In this document: in pieces, positions 1-10,632 of the stretch | How the letters are laid out: the number at the start of each line of letters is the position of its first letter | Position numbering within the stretch: position 1 is the first letter of the stretch | Assembly: GCF_932526225.1 (NCBI RefSeq) | Contig: NC_064039.1 | Span: 14,650,139-14,714,138, forward strand | From: Nematostella vectensis | Lineage: Eukaryota > Cnidaria > Anthozoa > Actiniaria > Edwardsiidae | DNA: 64,000 nucleotides | Direction of reading: 5' to 3' | Program-made: the position numbers and the translations under genes | The notes under the pieces: generated by a model | Database searches by the model: none | What the model was told of the DNA's origin: nothing | Seen by the model: only the letters and a program-made list of their open reading frames with translations

Positions 1-223
1 GTCGATTACGCTACAATCTCCGATGATTTTTAATGGCAAACGCGAAAAATATTTCAAAATATTGAAAGCAGTGTGTATATTGCAAGTTTCTTCGAGGATG
101 TGATTGATAATTTAGAGCGGATGGCATGTTAAATATCTCGGACTCTAATAGATTATTTTGTCTTTTAACGGTTGAGGTTTCCGTCGGACCTCCGGAAGTG
201 AACTGGTGACAATGCGGCTTTAA
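1..223 (-). mobile_element. TTAA-flanked MITE, left end cut by the window
   Basis: The stretch is the reverse complement of a complete element at 63026-63271. It ends with the inverted terminal repeat GGTGACAATGCGGCTTTAA. The window starts about 30 bp inside the other end, just after the CCGG of the missing terminal repeat. No coding capacity is seen. By structure it is a short non-autonomous DNA transposon inserted at TTAA; the transposase family is not certain. Confidence 0.75.
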
Positions 224-482
224 TGTTCTTTGTGTGTGTCTGAGTAACTATGTGATGCTTCGTCTTGTGACCTTTCCGGCATATAAATGATCATGTTTAG
301 ACTCTCTTAGCGTTTGTTTGTCTAAGTATGTAATGGTTTATAAATGGCTTGTGACCTCTCATAAATATTCATTACTATCTTCAGATTCTTTGTGTTTGTT
401 TGTCCAAGTATGCAATGGTTATAAAGGTCTTGTGACCTTATCTTCAGATTCTTTGTGTTTGTTTGTCTAAGTATGCAACGCT
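222..482. repeat. Imperfect tandem repeat, three to four copies of about 60-85 bp
   Basis: The phrase TTTGTTTGTCTAAGTATG recurs near 312, 395 and 454, each time close to a block containing CTTGTGACCT. The array abuts the MITE on the left and reaches the acceptor of the next exon on the right, so it fills the end of the upstream intron. Confidence 0.7.
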
Positions 483-501
483 TTCTCTTGTAATCCTGAA
501 G

Positions 502-1564
502 GAAAAGAAGCAAGCCCCTACCTGATGTCATCCAGATCTCATCTAAGTCGCGACTCAGCGGGTGGTCCAAGCCCAATGCCAAGGTTAAGAGTAAACACGA
601 GCTGGCCGCGCACGAGGAGAACTCCACTTTCCAGACTCGACTGAGAGACAAAACACCCCCTAAGACCCTTCAGTCATTCCTTGAGGCCCGCGTGGGGGAC
701 ATGCCGCGACCTTACTCGGACTCATGCCTCCTACGGAGCGTCGTGGACGAGGATTTTAATGGGGTGCGCGAGAGGACTGGAACCTTCAGTGCGCCAACTA
801 GCAGTGCTAGTAGCTCGGTCAGCGGCGATGATTCGGATTCGGGTGCGACCGATGAGATGTTCGAGAAAGCGGGAGAGGAACTATTGGAAATGCAAATGCG
901 AGCAGAGCAGCAAGGGGCTAAAGAAGGAAGCGACAACATGGCAGAGAATGGCTCCAAAATGTTTGGAGAAAATGGTCACAACTTAGCTAAGTCAACAGAA
1001 AGAAACGAAAAAATAGACAGTAGTATGGAGGGTGATTCGAGTATTCAAAATCTGCTCCCTGAGCCCGCAGATGGGGATGACCTGTCAGCTGTTCCTCAAC
1101 CGGAAGTTAACCCGCAAGCGGAAGTGATCGGGGTTAGTGCCCAGTCTGGCAAGAGTCCAGCCGTGAACCTGAATTTTCAAGGCTCGCGGATATTCCAGGT
1201 TAGCTACAAGAGCTTGGCGAGCTCGGACGATGTCAAGTCTGCGGCAGGCGAGGGCACCGCAGAAATATCGCCACAGGAATCTACCAACCGGTTTCGTTTT
1301 ACCGGTCGGTTGCTTGGCAACCGTTCGCCTGGCAACCGCTCACCTGGCACCCAGTCTCGCAATCTTTTCGCTAGTGCCCAGTCCAAAAGCCGCGCATCAT
1401 TTTCTGACTTACGCAGTAAGCTTTCTAACTTGTCATTTGCAAACCGGACCGCTCGGAACAGGTCCCCTCGGCTGACTCATAATCACGTGGATTCCCCGGA
1501 TGGCCTTGTGGAACAGAAGAAACACAGGCGCCGGAAGTGCCAGACAAAGATAATCGAGCTTTAG
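502..1564 (+). CDS. Last coding exon of an unidentified gene (Ser-rich, basic C-terminus)
   Basis: An AG acceptor at 500-501 preceded by a pyrimidine-rich stretch opens a frame that runs to TAG at 1562-1564, about 353 codons; the same frame is closed by TGA just upstream, so 5' exons lie outside the window. The protein part starts KRSKPLPDVIQISSKSRL. It has a serine-rich acidic stretch (about 790-850), a Glu/Gln/Met-rich part (about 855-915, perhaps helical), an SPGNRSPG repeat near 1320-1350 and many Ser/Arg positions. It ends with a basic cluster (KKHRRRK) followed by KIIEL. The low-complexity composition suggests a cytoplasmic, disordered tail of a larger protein. I do not recognise the family and assign no function. 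The final IIEL fits the hydrophobic-x-hydrophobic pattern of class II PDZ ligands, which is inference only. No clear AATAAA is seen close to the stop. Confidence 0.7.
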
Positions 1565-2978
1565 TAATATATTAGGGAAAACTAGGGAGATTACGCTCAA
1601 AGAAAGGGAATGCAGGCAAACATGCCTTTTTGAATAATTAACGATGGTCTTTGCTCAAGGTATATTTCAACAGTATATAAAGCAATTTTCCTCAATTGGA
1701 CAAAAATCTTGTACCAAAAAATTTTAAAATTTGCAGCAATAGTTTTGGTGTCTTTAAAAACGTATTCATATCAGTAATCATGCGTAGTGTTTCCATTTAA
1801 ATATCCTTAGTTGAAGCTGTTTAAATTGATTTCGAATTCTCCAAGAGGCATTGATTTTCTGAATCACTTGAAACGTCAATTTCAACCCGAAAGGCTTTCC
1901 TGTATAAATTTTCAAAGTGTTTATCATGCAAACAATATCGATTTAACATATAACAAAGCTATACCCTAAAAGTATGTAAGATCATGGAAACTATCTTGGT
2001 ACAGGATTTTTGGCCGTGGGCTGCTCGAAGTTGTAATGAACTCATAATATTTATTAATAAGGGCGTGGTTGCAAAGGGGCCAGGGAGTCCTCCTGTTCCT
2101 TACCCTGGTTGCCAGAGTGTCTCAGGCTTCTCTCACAAATAGGCCGAGACAATAGGCCTTATCGGTACAAGAACCTACGACATCCAGGGTATTTTAGTAT
2201 AATTCTAGCACAAAAGAGTGTTATCATGGGTCCGCTTCTCTCACCATGACTCAGTACAACTTCAAACCCCACCCTCTTTGCCCCATAGACCGCGCCCTTT
2301 GATTAAGATTATTTGGAATTGCTTCCATGTGTAAATATGGGGCTTTTATTATCACTATTTGACAATCACCAGAATTTATTTCGAATTATTAGAAATTGTT
2401 CATAATTTTATCCAAAAGCATGAGATGCACATTTGTATTCATGTCAAGTTAGTTTGTTATTGAAAGCGTTACACGCGACCCAGCACATTAGAAAGAGGGG
2501 GAGAGATGTAGGGTGGTTACAGATAACCCATCTAACCCCTCAGACTACTGGTAGGTTTGTATGAATTTAGCAATCACTATTATCAAGTAGTTATTTTTTA
2601 TTTGTGTTATTTATTTCAGAGCAATTTTCTGTCAGTTGTTTGTGTCTCAATCTGTTCTTTGTAGAAAAGTATTATTCAAGATTCCTTTATTTATTTCAAA
2701 GCGAATATTTCTGTCACTTCTTTGTATCTCATAATAATGATTCCTACAGCTTTTACTTTCGGTTAAATTTAATGTCTTAGTTGGGTCACAAAAACACAAT
2801 ACTAGATTCTAATTCTATCCATTCTTAAGCACAAGTTATACAACATTGTTAGAAACTAAAGATCACAAGTAACTAGGAACTAGCATTGGTATGGATTCAT
2901 AGTTAGTGTCATTTCAATAAATTTGGATATTTGTTTCTTCGAGTTGAATTACTCTACGTTCATAGTAGAATACTCTGC
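1565..2978. other. Intergenic, no gene seen
   Basis: AT-rich sequence after the stop of the first gene. Apart from a possible small inverted-repeat element at about 2059-2302, no exon, RNA gene or clear regulatory motif could be supported. Confidence 0.5.
2059..2302. mobile_element. Possible small inverted-repeat element
   Basis: The left end AAGGGCGTGGTTGCAAAGGG is partly matched by the reverse complement of the right end (AAAGGGCGCGGTCTATGGGG). The match is imperfect and no target duplication is visible, so this is a weak MITE candidate. Confidence 0.35.
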
Positions 2979-3532
2979 ATGCCCCTGACTCGAACATACC
3001 CTTGACTCGAACATACCCTTGACTCGAACATACCCCTGACACGAACATACCCCTATCTCGAACATGCCCATGACTCGAACATACCCCTAACACGAACATA
3101 CCCCTGACTCAAACACACCCCTATCTCGAACATACCCCTGACACGAACATACCCTCATCTCGAACATACCCCTGACACGAACATACCCCTGACTGGAAAA
3201 TACCCCTGACTCAAACATACCCCTATCTAGAACATACCCCTGACTCGAACATACCCCTCTCGAACATACCCCTGACGCGAACATACCCCTATCTCGAACA
3301 TATCCCTGACTCGAACATATACCCCTATCTCGAACATACCCCTATCTTGAACATACCCCTATCTCGAACATACCCCTGACTCGAACATACCCCTATCTCG
3401 AACATACCCCTATCTCGAACATACCCCTATCTCGAACATACCCCTATCTCGGACATACCCCTGACTCGAACATATCCCTGACTCGAACATACCCCTATCT
3501 CGAACATACCCCTATCTCGAAAATACCCCTTT
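2979..3532. repeat. Minisatellite, unit about 17-18 bp (CTCGAACATACCCCTGA)
   Basis: About 30 head-to-tail copies of CTCGAACATACCCC followed by TGA or TAT. Variants alternate irregularly. The long reading frames across it on the minus strand only reflect the repeat. Confidence 0.92.
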
Positions 3533-4701
3533 CTTTCTATCTTCATATATTTTTCTTCATATTCATTACTATTTACATATAACAATTTTGTTTATTTACC
3601 TTTGAGGTTCGAATTATCGTTATTTGACTGTTCTTACTAGTGGCGTTTATATTCTCTTACTCTCTTGATCTAGCTCATAATCCTTTAACCGCAGTAAAAG
3701 CCGCAAACACATTTTTGGAAGAGTCAAAGAGCAAAGCTACACTCATCAGTTTAAATAAGGCGACTGGGCTGTTTATTGAAATTATTAAATGAAAACAAAT
3801 AGATGACTGAGAGCGTAACAAAGGAATTTTATATCAAGTTCCAAAACTACAACGGCATCAAAACTGGCATTTTTTGCCAGTCAGTCAAAGAACAAAGCTA
3901 CACTTATATTCCAGTTTGAATGAGGCGAAAGGGCTGGTTTATTGAAACTATTAAATATTAAATGAAAGCGTAAAAAAGGAGTTCCAAACTATTAATTTTA
4001 ACACTATACTAACCCCTGGCTTGCTGGAGACAACGGCATCAAAATTGGCATTTTTTAAATGAAAAACAATGCATTCTCCTTAAATAACAGTATAAGCAGG
4101 CAAATAAGGTTGTTAGCTGTAATGACTGGTTTCTGCCCAAGTTCGGGGTTATTATGTGGGGTACATCTGCTCTTACAAAGTTGGAGAATTCACTGGTCTC
4201 CGGTTTGCTATCTCGAAAATTTAATCTTTAAGGACTATCCTGTCTTGTTTTTTTTTTTGTTATTCGTATCGTACTCAGCGATTTAGATATTGGGTGTTTC
4301 TCGCTTATCTTTTGAGATAAACGATTTAAAGTGAATCGTACGTGCCTTTCAAGAAATAAAAACAAATGCAAACACCAAGTATTAACACCAAAAAACGTGC
4401 ATTTAGTTATAAGAAAATGTTTTTATTATAAGTCTTATCAGGTTATTTTTTTAAAAAAGTCGGAACCCTGAGGTTTTGCTATAAACTTTCACAAATCCTG
4501 TGTCTTAAGCAAGATGGTAGGTTTTAAACGAGATGGCGGCTTTTTAAGCAAGGCGATGGCAGCGGCTTGGTTTAACTACAGGTCGTGAAACGTCTGTCCG
4601 ACAACGTCGGCCGCAATGCAGGCTTCGTTTATATCTACCGCTGGCAATACACTCGAAGGATCTGATTCCTGCGAAACGCAGGTGCTCAACATTGCCGGTA
4701 G
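3533..4701. repeat. Intergenic with a degenerate tandem duplication of about 160 bp
   Basis: A block with GAGCAAAGCTACACTCAT and GGCATCAAAACTGGCATTTT (about 3720-3873) is repeated in the same order at about 3880-4056 with small changes. The rest is AT-rich and shows no gene. The last part is the promoter region of the next gene. Confidence 0.55.
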
Positions 4702-4709
4702 TATAAATA
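4702..4709 (+). promoter_or_regulatory. TATA box of the ShKT/GCC-module gene
   Basis: TATAAATA lies 70 bp upstream of the ATG at 4779, which would leave a short 5' leader of about 40-45 nt. It is the clearest core promoter motif in the window and fits a highly expressed or cell-type-specific secreted product. Confidence 0.6.
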
Positions 4710-4778
4710 TAAGGCTTGCCCGATAGACCGAACCATCTCTTGGAGAGCTCGAAAGACGAACTACCCGGAGGTAGAGAG

Positions 4779-7700
4779 ATGGCGCTGTTTGTAATTCTGC
4801 TTGGTACCTTGGGGATTGCCAGCTCCGGTAGGTCTAAAAAAAAAGATACCGTTTCATTTAAGTGATCAAGTGATTATGAAAAATACTTTCGCCCTAAAAA
4901 TGATTATCGCGTGTAAAAATCTTTAACAACGAAGTAAACCTACGGCTTGTAATATTATTACATATGGACAAATGCCTTGAAGATGTAAGCAGATACCTAA
5001 GATCCCTAGAGGGATCCAACTTAGCAAAGATTCAAAGATACAAATAGGATTTTTGTTGTATTTTAGCACCATACTTTGGGAAGTATGGCACGGTGAGGGA
5101 GATCCAATCTCCGGACATTATGGGAGATGTCCTGCCGAAAGCATTCGAGGGTAAGTCTGACCAAGCACTGCAGGATAGCTAGAGCCGAGGACCACTACGA
5201 CTCCTACTAAACGTATTCTGTTTTTTATTTGCCTCGTTTTCGATCGTTCAGTTATAGCTTATTCTCATTCTTTCAAATGACTCGCAACGTAACCGAATCC
5301 CGGTAAAAAAAAAATCATTCCAAGAAATCAAATGCCTTTCCTCCTTTGTCCAAATACTATTCAACGAAAATCCGTGGCTTTGGGTGCAGATAGGATAAAT
5401 TTTAACCTAGTGTTTTCCTAGCGTGCACGCACTATGGTACCAATTGTGTACTATAATAACACACAGCCTGTGGACCTGTTTTACCAAGTGCTATGTATGA
5501 ATATAGCCTTTACACCGACCGAAATCTAGGAGGAAAATAAAATAATGTCTTTATAACTTGAGCTCCCTTAGTTGGGGTTTCAATGGATGTCCCAAGGGAA
5601 ACCTGCTTAGTTCTCCTCTTTTTCTTCTTCTTTTCCTCGATCGAGATACCTGTGAATGGGCGAAGAATCAAAATATTTTTGTATTAATAGCGTGCATGTA
5701 TTCCAAGACCGGGTGCTGCTCAGACGGGAAAACAATAGCGCCTGGGCCTGGCAGGGGTGAGGGCTGCGATGGTAAGTTAATCCAAAGCCTGTCCATCTTT
5801 TGACATCAATGAAAGCCACTCACTTTACTCTTATCCATCGCTTTTTAAAAAGATATTTTCCGATTGAAAGGAGAAAGAGTTTACAATGTTCAAATCTAAA
5901 TCGCGGTGAAAACGTGAAAAAGCTATAGAAAAAAGTGATCGTCATGGCGGGCTTGTTTGAGAACGTCGGAGACGCCTTACCGCACTTACACTCATGCTTT
6001 TTACAGCCCCAATCTCCTTTAAAAGGACTTGTTATTCAAGGTTATTGTTTGACATTCCCATTTTGTCGTAGTTGCCCTCTGCACTGACAGTAATGTTGGT
6101 TATTGCTACGATAAGAAGCTAGACAAAACTCTTGACTGCGATGATGAGGCTGATGGGAAAACCTGCAAGTTCAGCTGTCGCAAATGCCGTAAGTGATGTG
6201 AGAATCAATGTGGAGAAGGGGGAAGAGGGATGTGACGGAGCAGGCCTTTTAAAATGTGGTGGCGGAGACAAAATTCAAAGGAATCCTTAGCGATAATGGG
6301 CGGAGAGGTATGTAAGGCTACGAACAAATGTAGAGTGGTATAGTAATTATTATTATACACATACTTAGAAATACTCACTGGAAACATATTCAGTAAATTT
6401 TTGTTCGTTCACTGGTCTAAGCAAATCAGAGGCGCGTACGATTTTTTTTCGCCGTGAAGAAAAGTCGTTCGCGGTTCTGATTGGACGAACGATATTTTTC
6501 ACTGCACTTGAATGGCTTCAATCCCAGCGCATCGACGAGTGCATAAAAATAATACATGCATTTTCCATTTAGTAATTTATTTATTTCATAAATGTCGAGA
6601 TTTTAGAGGTTAAAAAGTGCACTACTTTTGTAACAGAGCTACAGTCTCGTGCGTGACATTAGCGAGACAGATTCATTTCAATGTAAGTTTCTGTCTGTCT
6701 GTCAACTGAACCGTCGAACAGCACGAACACGGAGCCTCTGCAGCCAAGTCTAATAAAATGTTATGTAATAAGCTTATTATAAGTTTCTCAGTATGTTTAT
6801 AATAAAAAAAATACAGCATGGAAAGTGCTTTGTAAAGTTTTTATTCACTCGTTGTTTTGTATCAAAAAAAACTCACTCGGTCGCCAAGCTCACCCGTTCG
6901 TTTTTTGATAAAAAAAAAAAACCGGACGCGCGCACTTTCCATGTAGTATTCTTTATGTAGCGAATGGGATTGTATTGTATATTGGTATTATGGTCCCGTT
7001 TATTTCCTTAGATTCTGCCGCCACGCCCCTCTCGAGGTGCGAAAAGCTACAGCCCAAATACGGCTGCTGTTGGGACGGACGTCCGGCGCTAAAAGCCGAC
7101 AAGAGCGACTGCCCGGGTAATTAATATTTACGTATTTGACATTCAAGTTGCTGTCTAAGTCACATTATAGGGCAGACAGGTAGGAGAGGCTGGTTAAGCG
7201 TGGAGGGGCTGACTAGGGGGGGGGGGGGGGGCTGGCTGAGGGGGAGGGGCTAGGACCTGGCTAAGGGGGGGGGTTGCTCAGAGGGGAGTGGCTAAGGGTG
7301 TAGGGGCTAAGAGGCTGACTAAGGGGGGAGGGGAGAGGGGCCTGCTATGGGGGGGGGCTTACTAAGGGTGTAGGGGCTAAGAGGCTGACTAAGGGGGGAG
7401 GGGAGAGGGGCCTGCTATGGGGGGAGGGGCTTACTAAGGGTGTAGGGGCTAAGAGGCTGAAAAGGGGGGAGGGGAGAGGGGCCTGCTTTGTGAGGAGGGG
7501 CTTAACAAGGGTGTAGGGGCTAAGAGGCTGACCAAGGGGGAAAGGGGCAAGGGCCTGCTATGGGGGGAGGGGCTGGCTAGGGCTAGGTTGGGAGGGGCTT
7601 GGTGCTGTATAAAGGAGGAGGGGATACAGGATGGCTAAGGTGGGGAGGGGAGAGTATGAATGTTCTTATTACTAAATATTGCCTCTGCCATTTTTTCAGT

Positions 7701-7887
7701 TTGCAGAGACTCATTCAGCAATTCTTGCAGTTTGTTCAAAGGATTAAGCGGCGGATGCCAGTCGGGCTCGTACGGAATTCGTTTTTTCATGACGAATAAT
7801 TGTCCTAAAAGCTGTGGTTTTTGCACCGGTATGTCGTGCAGTTATAGTATCTTCTCTCAGTCAATGACACTCAAACTCAGTCAATGA
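4779..7887 (+). CDS. Secreted cysteine-rich protein with alternating papilin-like GCC modules and ShKT domains
   Basis: Six exons are proposed: 4779-4827, 5067-5150, 5691-5771, 6072-6188, 7012-7116 and 7700-7887. All internal junctions are phase 1, so each module is one symmetric exon. The start MALFVILLGTLGIAS is a signal peptide. A short linker follows, then a GCC module (TGCCSDGKT, about residues 46-71), a six-Cys ShKT domain ending C-x3-C-x2-C (74-110), a second GCC module (GCCWDGRPALK, 118-145) and a second ShKT domain ending CPKSCGFC (147-188). The product would have about 207 residues and be extracellular. ShKT domains occur in many cnidarian secreted proteins, enzymes and venom peptides; the domain alone does not show toxicity. 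The 3' end is uncertain: reading through gives TGA at 7885-7887 and an AATAAA follows near 8160. Alternatively a donor GTATGT at 7829 could join an acceptor at 8571 with an immediate stop at 8574-8576, giving 189 residues. Confidence 0.75.
7195..7640. repeat. G-rich tandem repeat in the last intron
   Basis: Units of about 72 bp containing GCTGACTAAGGGGGGAGGGG, GGGCCTGCTATGGGGGG and AAGGGTGTAGGGGCTAAGAG repeat three to four times, preceded by degenerate copies. Many runs of four or more G make quadruplex formation likely on the coding strand. The array lies between coding exons 5 and 6 of the ShKT/GCC gene. Confidence 0.8.
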
Positions 7888-8270
7888 GTTTACAGTGCAT
7901 CAGTCCGTCCCCATCCTTGACAGGCCATGTCTTGTTGCTGTCATGTTGTTGTTATGGCGTCTGTCACGCTATGCATTTGATCTCTGTCACGCAGGCACTT
8001 GAGTTCAGTACCTGAGTACACTATAGACTGTAAGCTTTCACTTACGGTTACAAATACATAAACTTGCAAATGGTAAGTGGCGATTGTCTAATGGCCGTTC
8101 TAAGACCGAAAGGACCCATGGATCCCAAAATATTTCTTCCCAATTCAGAAAAAAATATAAATAAAACATACAGCTATCCGTTTAATGTAATTTATATGTG
8201 GTTCTGATATCGCTTGAGTTTATTTATCAACTTTATTTTTACAATTAATTGCTACCCATTAACACATTTC

Positions 8271-8770
8271 GGTCGTAGAACTGCCATTTGGCAATTGCCA
8301 TTCGGGTGTATTTTTAGATAATCCCCCCCTTAAATGGCAAATTGCCATCCTTTCCCTAAAGTAAAAAAACACCGTTTGGCGAAAAGACGATTCGCTTTGG
8401 AACAGTCTGCTGTGTAATGTAGGAACATAAAATATACTACAGAAGTCAACCATAATTCATTATTCGTCATTATTATCAAAAGTTATCATCATCATTATTA
8501 TTATTCTCTTTCTTATATCACACAACTCTTCTTATATCTACTTTCCTTACTTTTTCTTTTACTTCTCACAGCTTAACCAGGCGTTAAAAGTGGCATCGTA
8601 GAACACAACAGGGGAAATCAGACAGGATCCAAAAAAACCGTTTATACGACCAACCTAGTTATAGCAGTAGAAACACGAGTAAAATCCAAGGCTATTAGAA
8701 TCTGATAGGCTAACATCTCACTTCCTATTTAAAAAAATCGTTTCAAATGGCGAATGGCAGTTCTACGACC
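8271..8770. mobile_element. 500-bp inverted-repeat element (MITE), GGTCGTAGAACTGCCATT ends
   Basis: The left end GGTCGTAGAACTGCCATT is matched exactly by the reverse complement of the right end at 8753-8770. Related end sequences occur singly near 23822 and 63550 (CGTAGAACT-CCATTT), which suggests a family. No target duplication or reading frame was recognised. The element contains the alternative terminal acceptor of the ShKT/GCC gene. Confidence 0.65.
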
Positions 8771-9014
8771 AATCACTACTTATAGGTATCTATTATTTGG
8801 AAGAAAAAATATAATAGGTAGACTAAGTTTATAAGTTATTCACGTTTTCTTACATTCAGTAGAAATTTGATTCTTCCCATTGTATTTTTAGATGGCAGAA
8901 CTGCCGCGTGACATTTTAGCATTTGTCATTTGCATTACAGCATTTTTTTAAATAGGTCTATATACCTCTAGTCAATCTAATACGTGGGCCGTAAGGGAAG
9001 TTATGGACCCGAAC

Positions 9015-9175
9015 ATGTTTCAGGGCCATAGCAGGGGATACGTGCCCCCCCCCCCCCCAATATTTTAAAAAATTATAAGGAAATGACCTGTAGGGGTATG
9101 GCTGTGCCCCCCATTGTTTTCTCGATGTTTCTGCATCGTGCCCCCAAATAATTCGAGGGCTTCTACGGCTATGCG
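9015..9175 (+). mobile_element. Dispersed repeat with homopolymeric C tract
   Basis: It shares CATAGCAGG, a run of C, then AATATTTT and AAGGAAATGACCTGTAG with copies at 62745-62955 (same strand) and 32235-32450 (opposite strand). The C tract varies in length between copies. It is non-coding. Confidence 0.6.
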
Positions 9176-9398
9176 TTTTAATAGCCCAAATACAAAGCTA
9201 AAAAAAGAGAATGTCGACTAGTGATTACAACACTTTATTTAGAATGGAGTTCGAGAAACCTTGGTTGTAAACATGGGTTTTTACTGCACCCTCACGATTT
9301 CAAAAGAGACCAAAAATTTAATGCTTTCTTGTTGCGAATAAATAAACAAAAATCAGCAAAGCTATCTTTCTTTCTGTGAGAGCCCCAGCCCCATCAGC

Positions 9399-10010
9399 TC
9401 TGAGTTATATGACGTGTGATGTGATGGGTTATATAACGTGTGATGTGATGGGTTATATGACGTGTGATGTGATGGGCTATATAACGTGTGATGTGATGAG
9501 TTATATGACGTGTGATGTGATGGGTTATACGACGTGTGATGTGATGGGTTATGTGACGTGTGATGTGATGGGTTATGTGACGTGTGATATGATGGGTTAT
9601 ATGACGTGTGATGTGATGGGTTATGTGACGTGTGATGTGATGAGTTATATGACGTGTGATGTGATGAGTTATATGACGTGTGATATGATGGGTTATATGA
9701 CGTGTGATATGATGGTTTATATGACGTGTGATGTGATGGGTTATATGAAGTGTGATGTGATGGGTTATATGATGGGTTATATGACGTGTGATATGATGGT
9801 TTATATGACGTGTGATGTGATGGGTTATATGAAGTGTGATGTGATGGGTTATATGATGGGTTATATGACGTGTGATATGATGGGTTATATGACGTGTGAT
9901 ATGATGGGTTATATGATGGGCTATATGATGGGTTATATGACGTGTGATGTGATGGGTTATATGACGTGTGATATGACGTGTGATGTGATGGGTTATGTGA
10001 CGAGCTATAT
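9399..10010. repeat. Minisatellite, 24-bp unit with TGACGTGTGATGTGATGGGT
   Basis: Over twenty copies of a 24-bp unit, TATA plus TGACGTGTGATGTGATGGGT, with 12-bp and 15-bp partial units. Because 24 is divisible by three and the unit has no stop in one frame, it reads as a long artificial protein (MTCDVMGY repeats). Each full unit holds TGACGTG, a half CRE/bZIP-type motif. Confidence 0.92.
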
Positions 10011-10084
10011 CTACCCCTTTACCCTTGCATCATTGCCGGAGGGTGATCATTCTTAGAATTCTTGATATGGGATTTCCGACTGAC

Positions 10085-10632
10085 TTGGGATCATTTGTCC
10101 AGGGCTTGGCGCCGATTGTACCGGATCAACTTGGATCATAGGGATCAGCTCGGATCATATGGGATCCGCCAAGAAAACAGGGGATAAGCTAGGAACATAG
10201 GGATCAGCTCGGATCATGGGGACCAGCTCGTATCACAGGTGATCAGTTGGGATCATACAGGGGATCAGCTCGGATAATCTGGATCAGCTCGGATCACAGG
10301 GATCAGCTCGGGTCATAGGGGATCAGTTGGGATCATAAGGGATCAGCCAGGATAACAGGGGATCAGCTAAGATCATAGGGGATCAGCTCGGATCATAGGG
10401 ATCAGCTCGTATCATAGGGGATCATAGGGGATCAGCTCGGATCATAGGAGATCAGTTGGGATCATAGGGGATTAGCCAGGATAACAGGGGATCAGCTAGG
10501 ATCATAGGGGATCAGCTCGGATCATAGGGAATCAGCTGGGATCATAGGGGATCAGCCAGGATAACAGGGGATCAGCTCAGATCACAGGGGATCAGTCGGG
10601 ATCGAATAGCGATCAGCTCGGATCATAGGGAC
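10085..10632. repeat. Minisatellite, about 19-20 bp unit rich in GATC
   Basis: About 27 degenerate copies of GGGATCAGCTCGGATCATAG. Almost every unit carries one or two GATC sites, giving an extreme local density of this tetramer. It starts about 75 bp after the preceding, unrelated array. Confidence 0.9.

Noticed and set aside
4059-4286. 75-codon frame with a hydrophobic end
   Set aside because: It overlaps a degenerate tandem duplication and a T tract; no splice or promoter context.
9376-10056. 226-codon frame of MTCDVMGY repeats
   Set aside because: Pure translation of the 24-bp minisatellite; no signal peptide, domain or splice context supports it.
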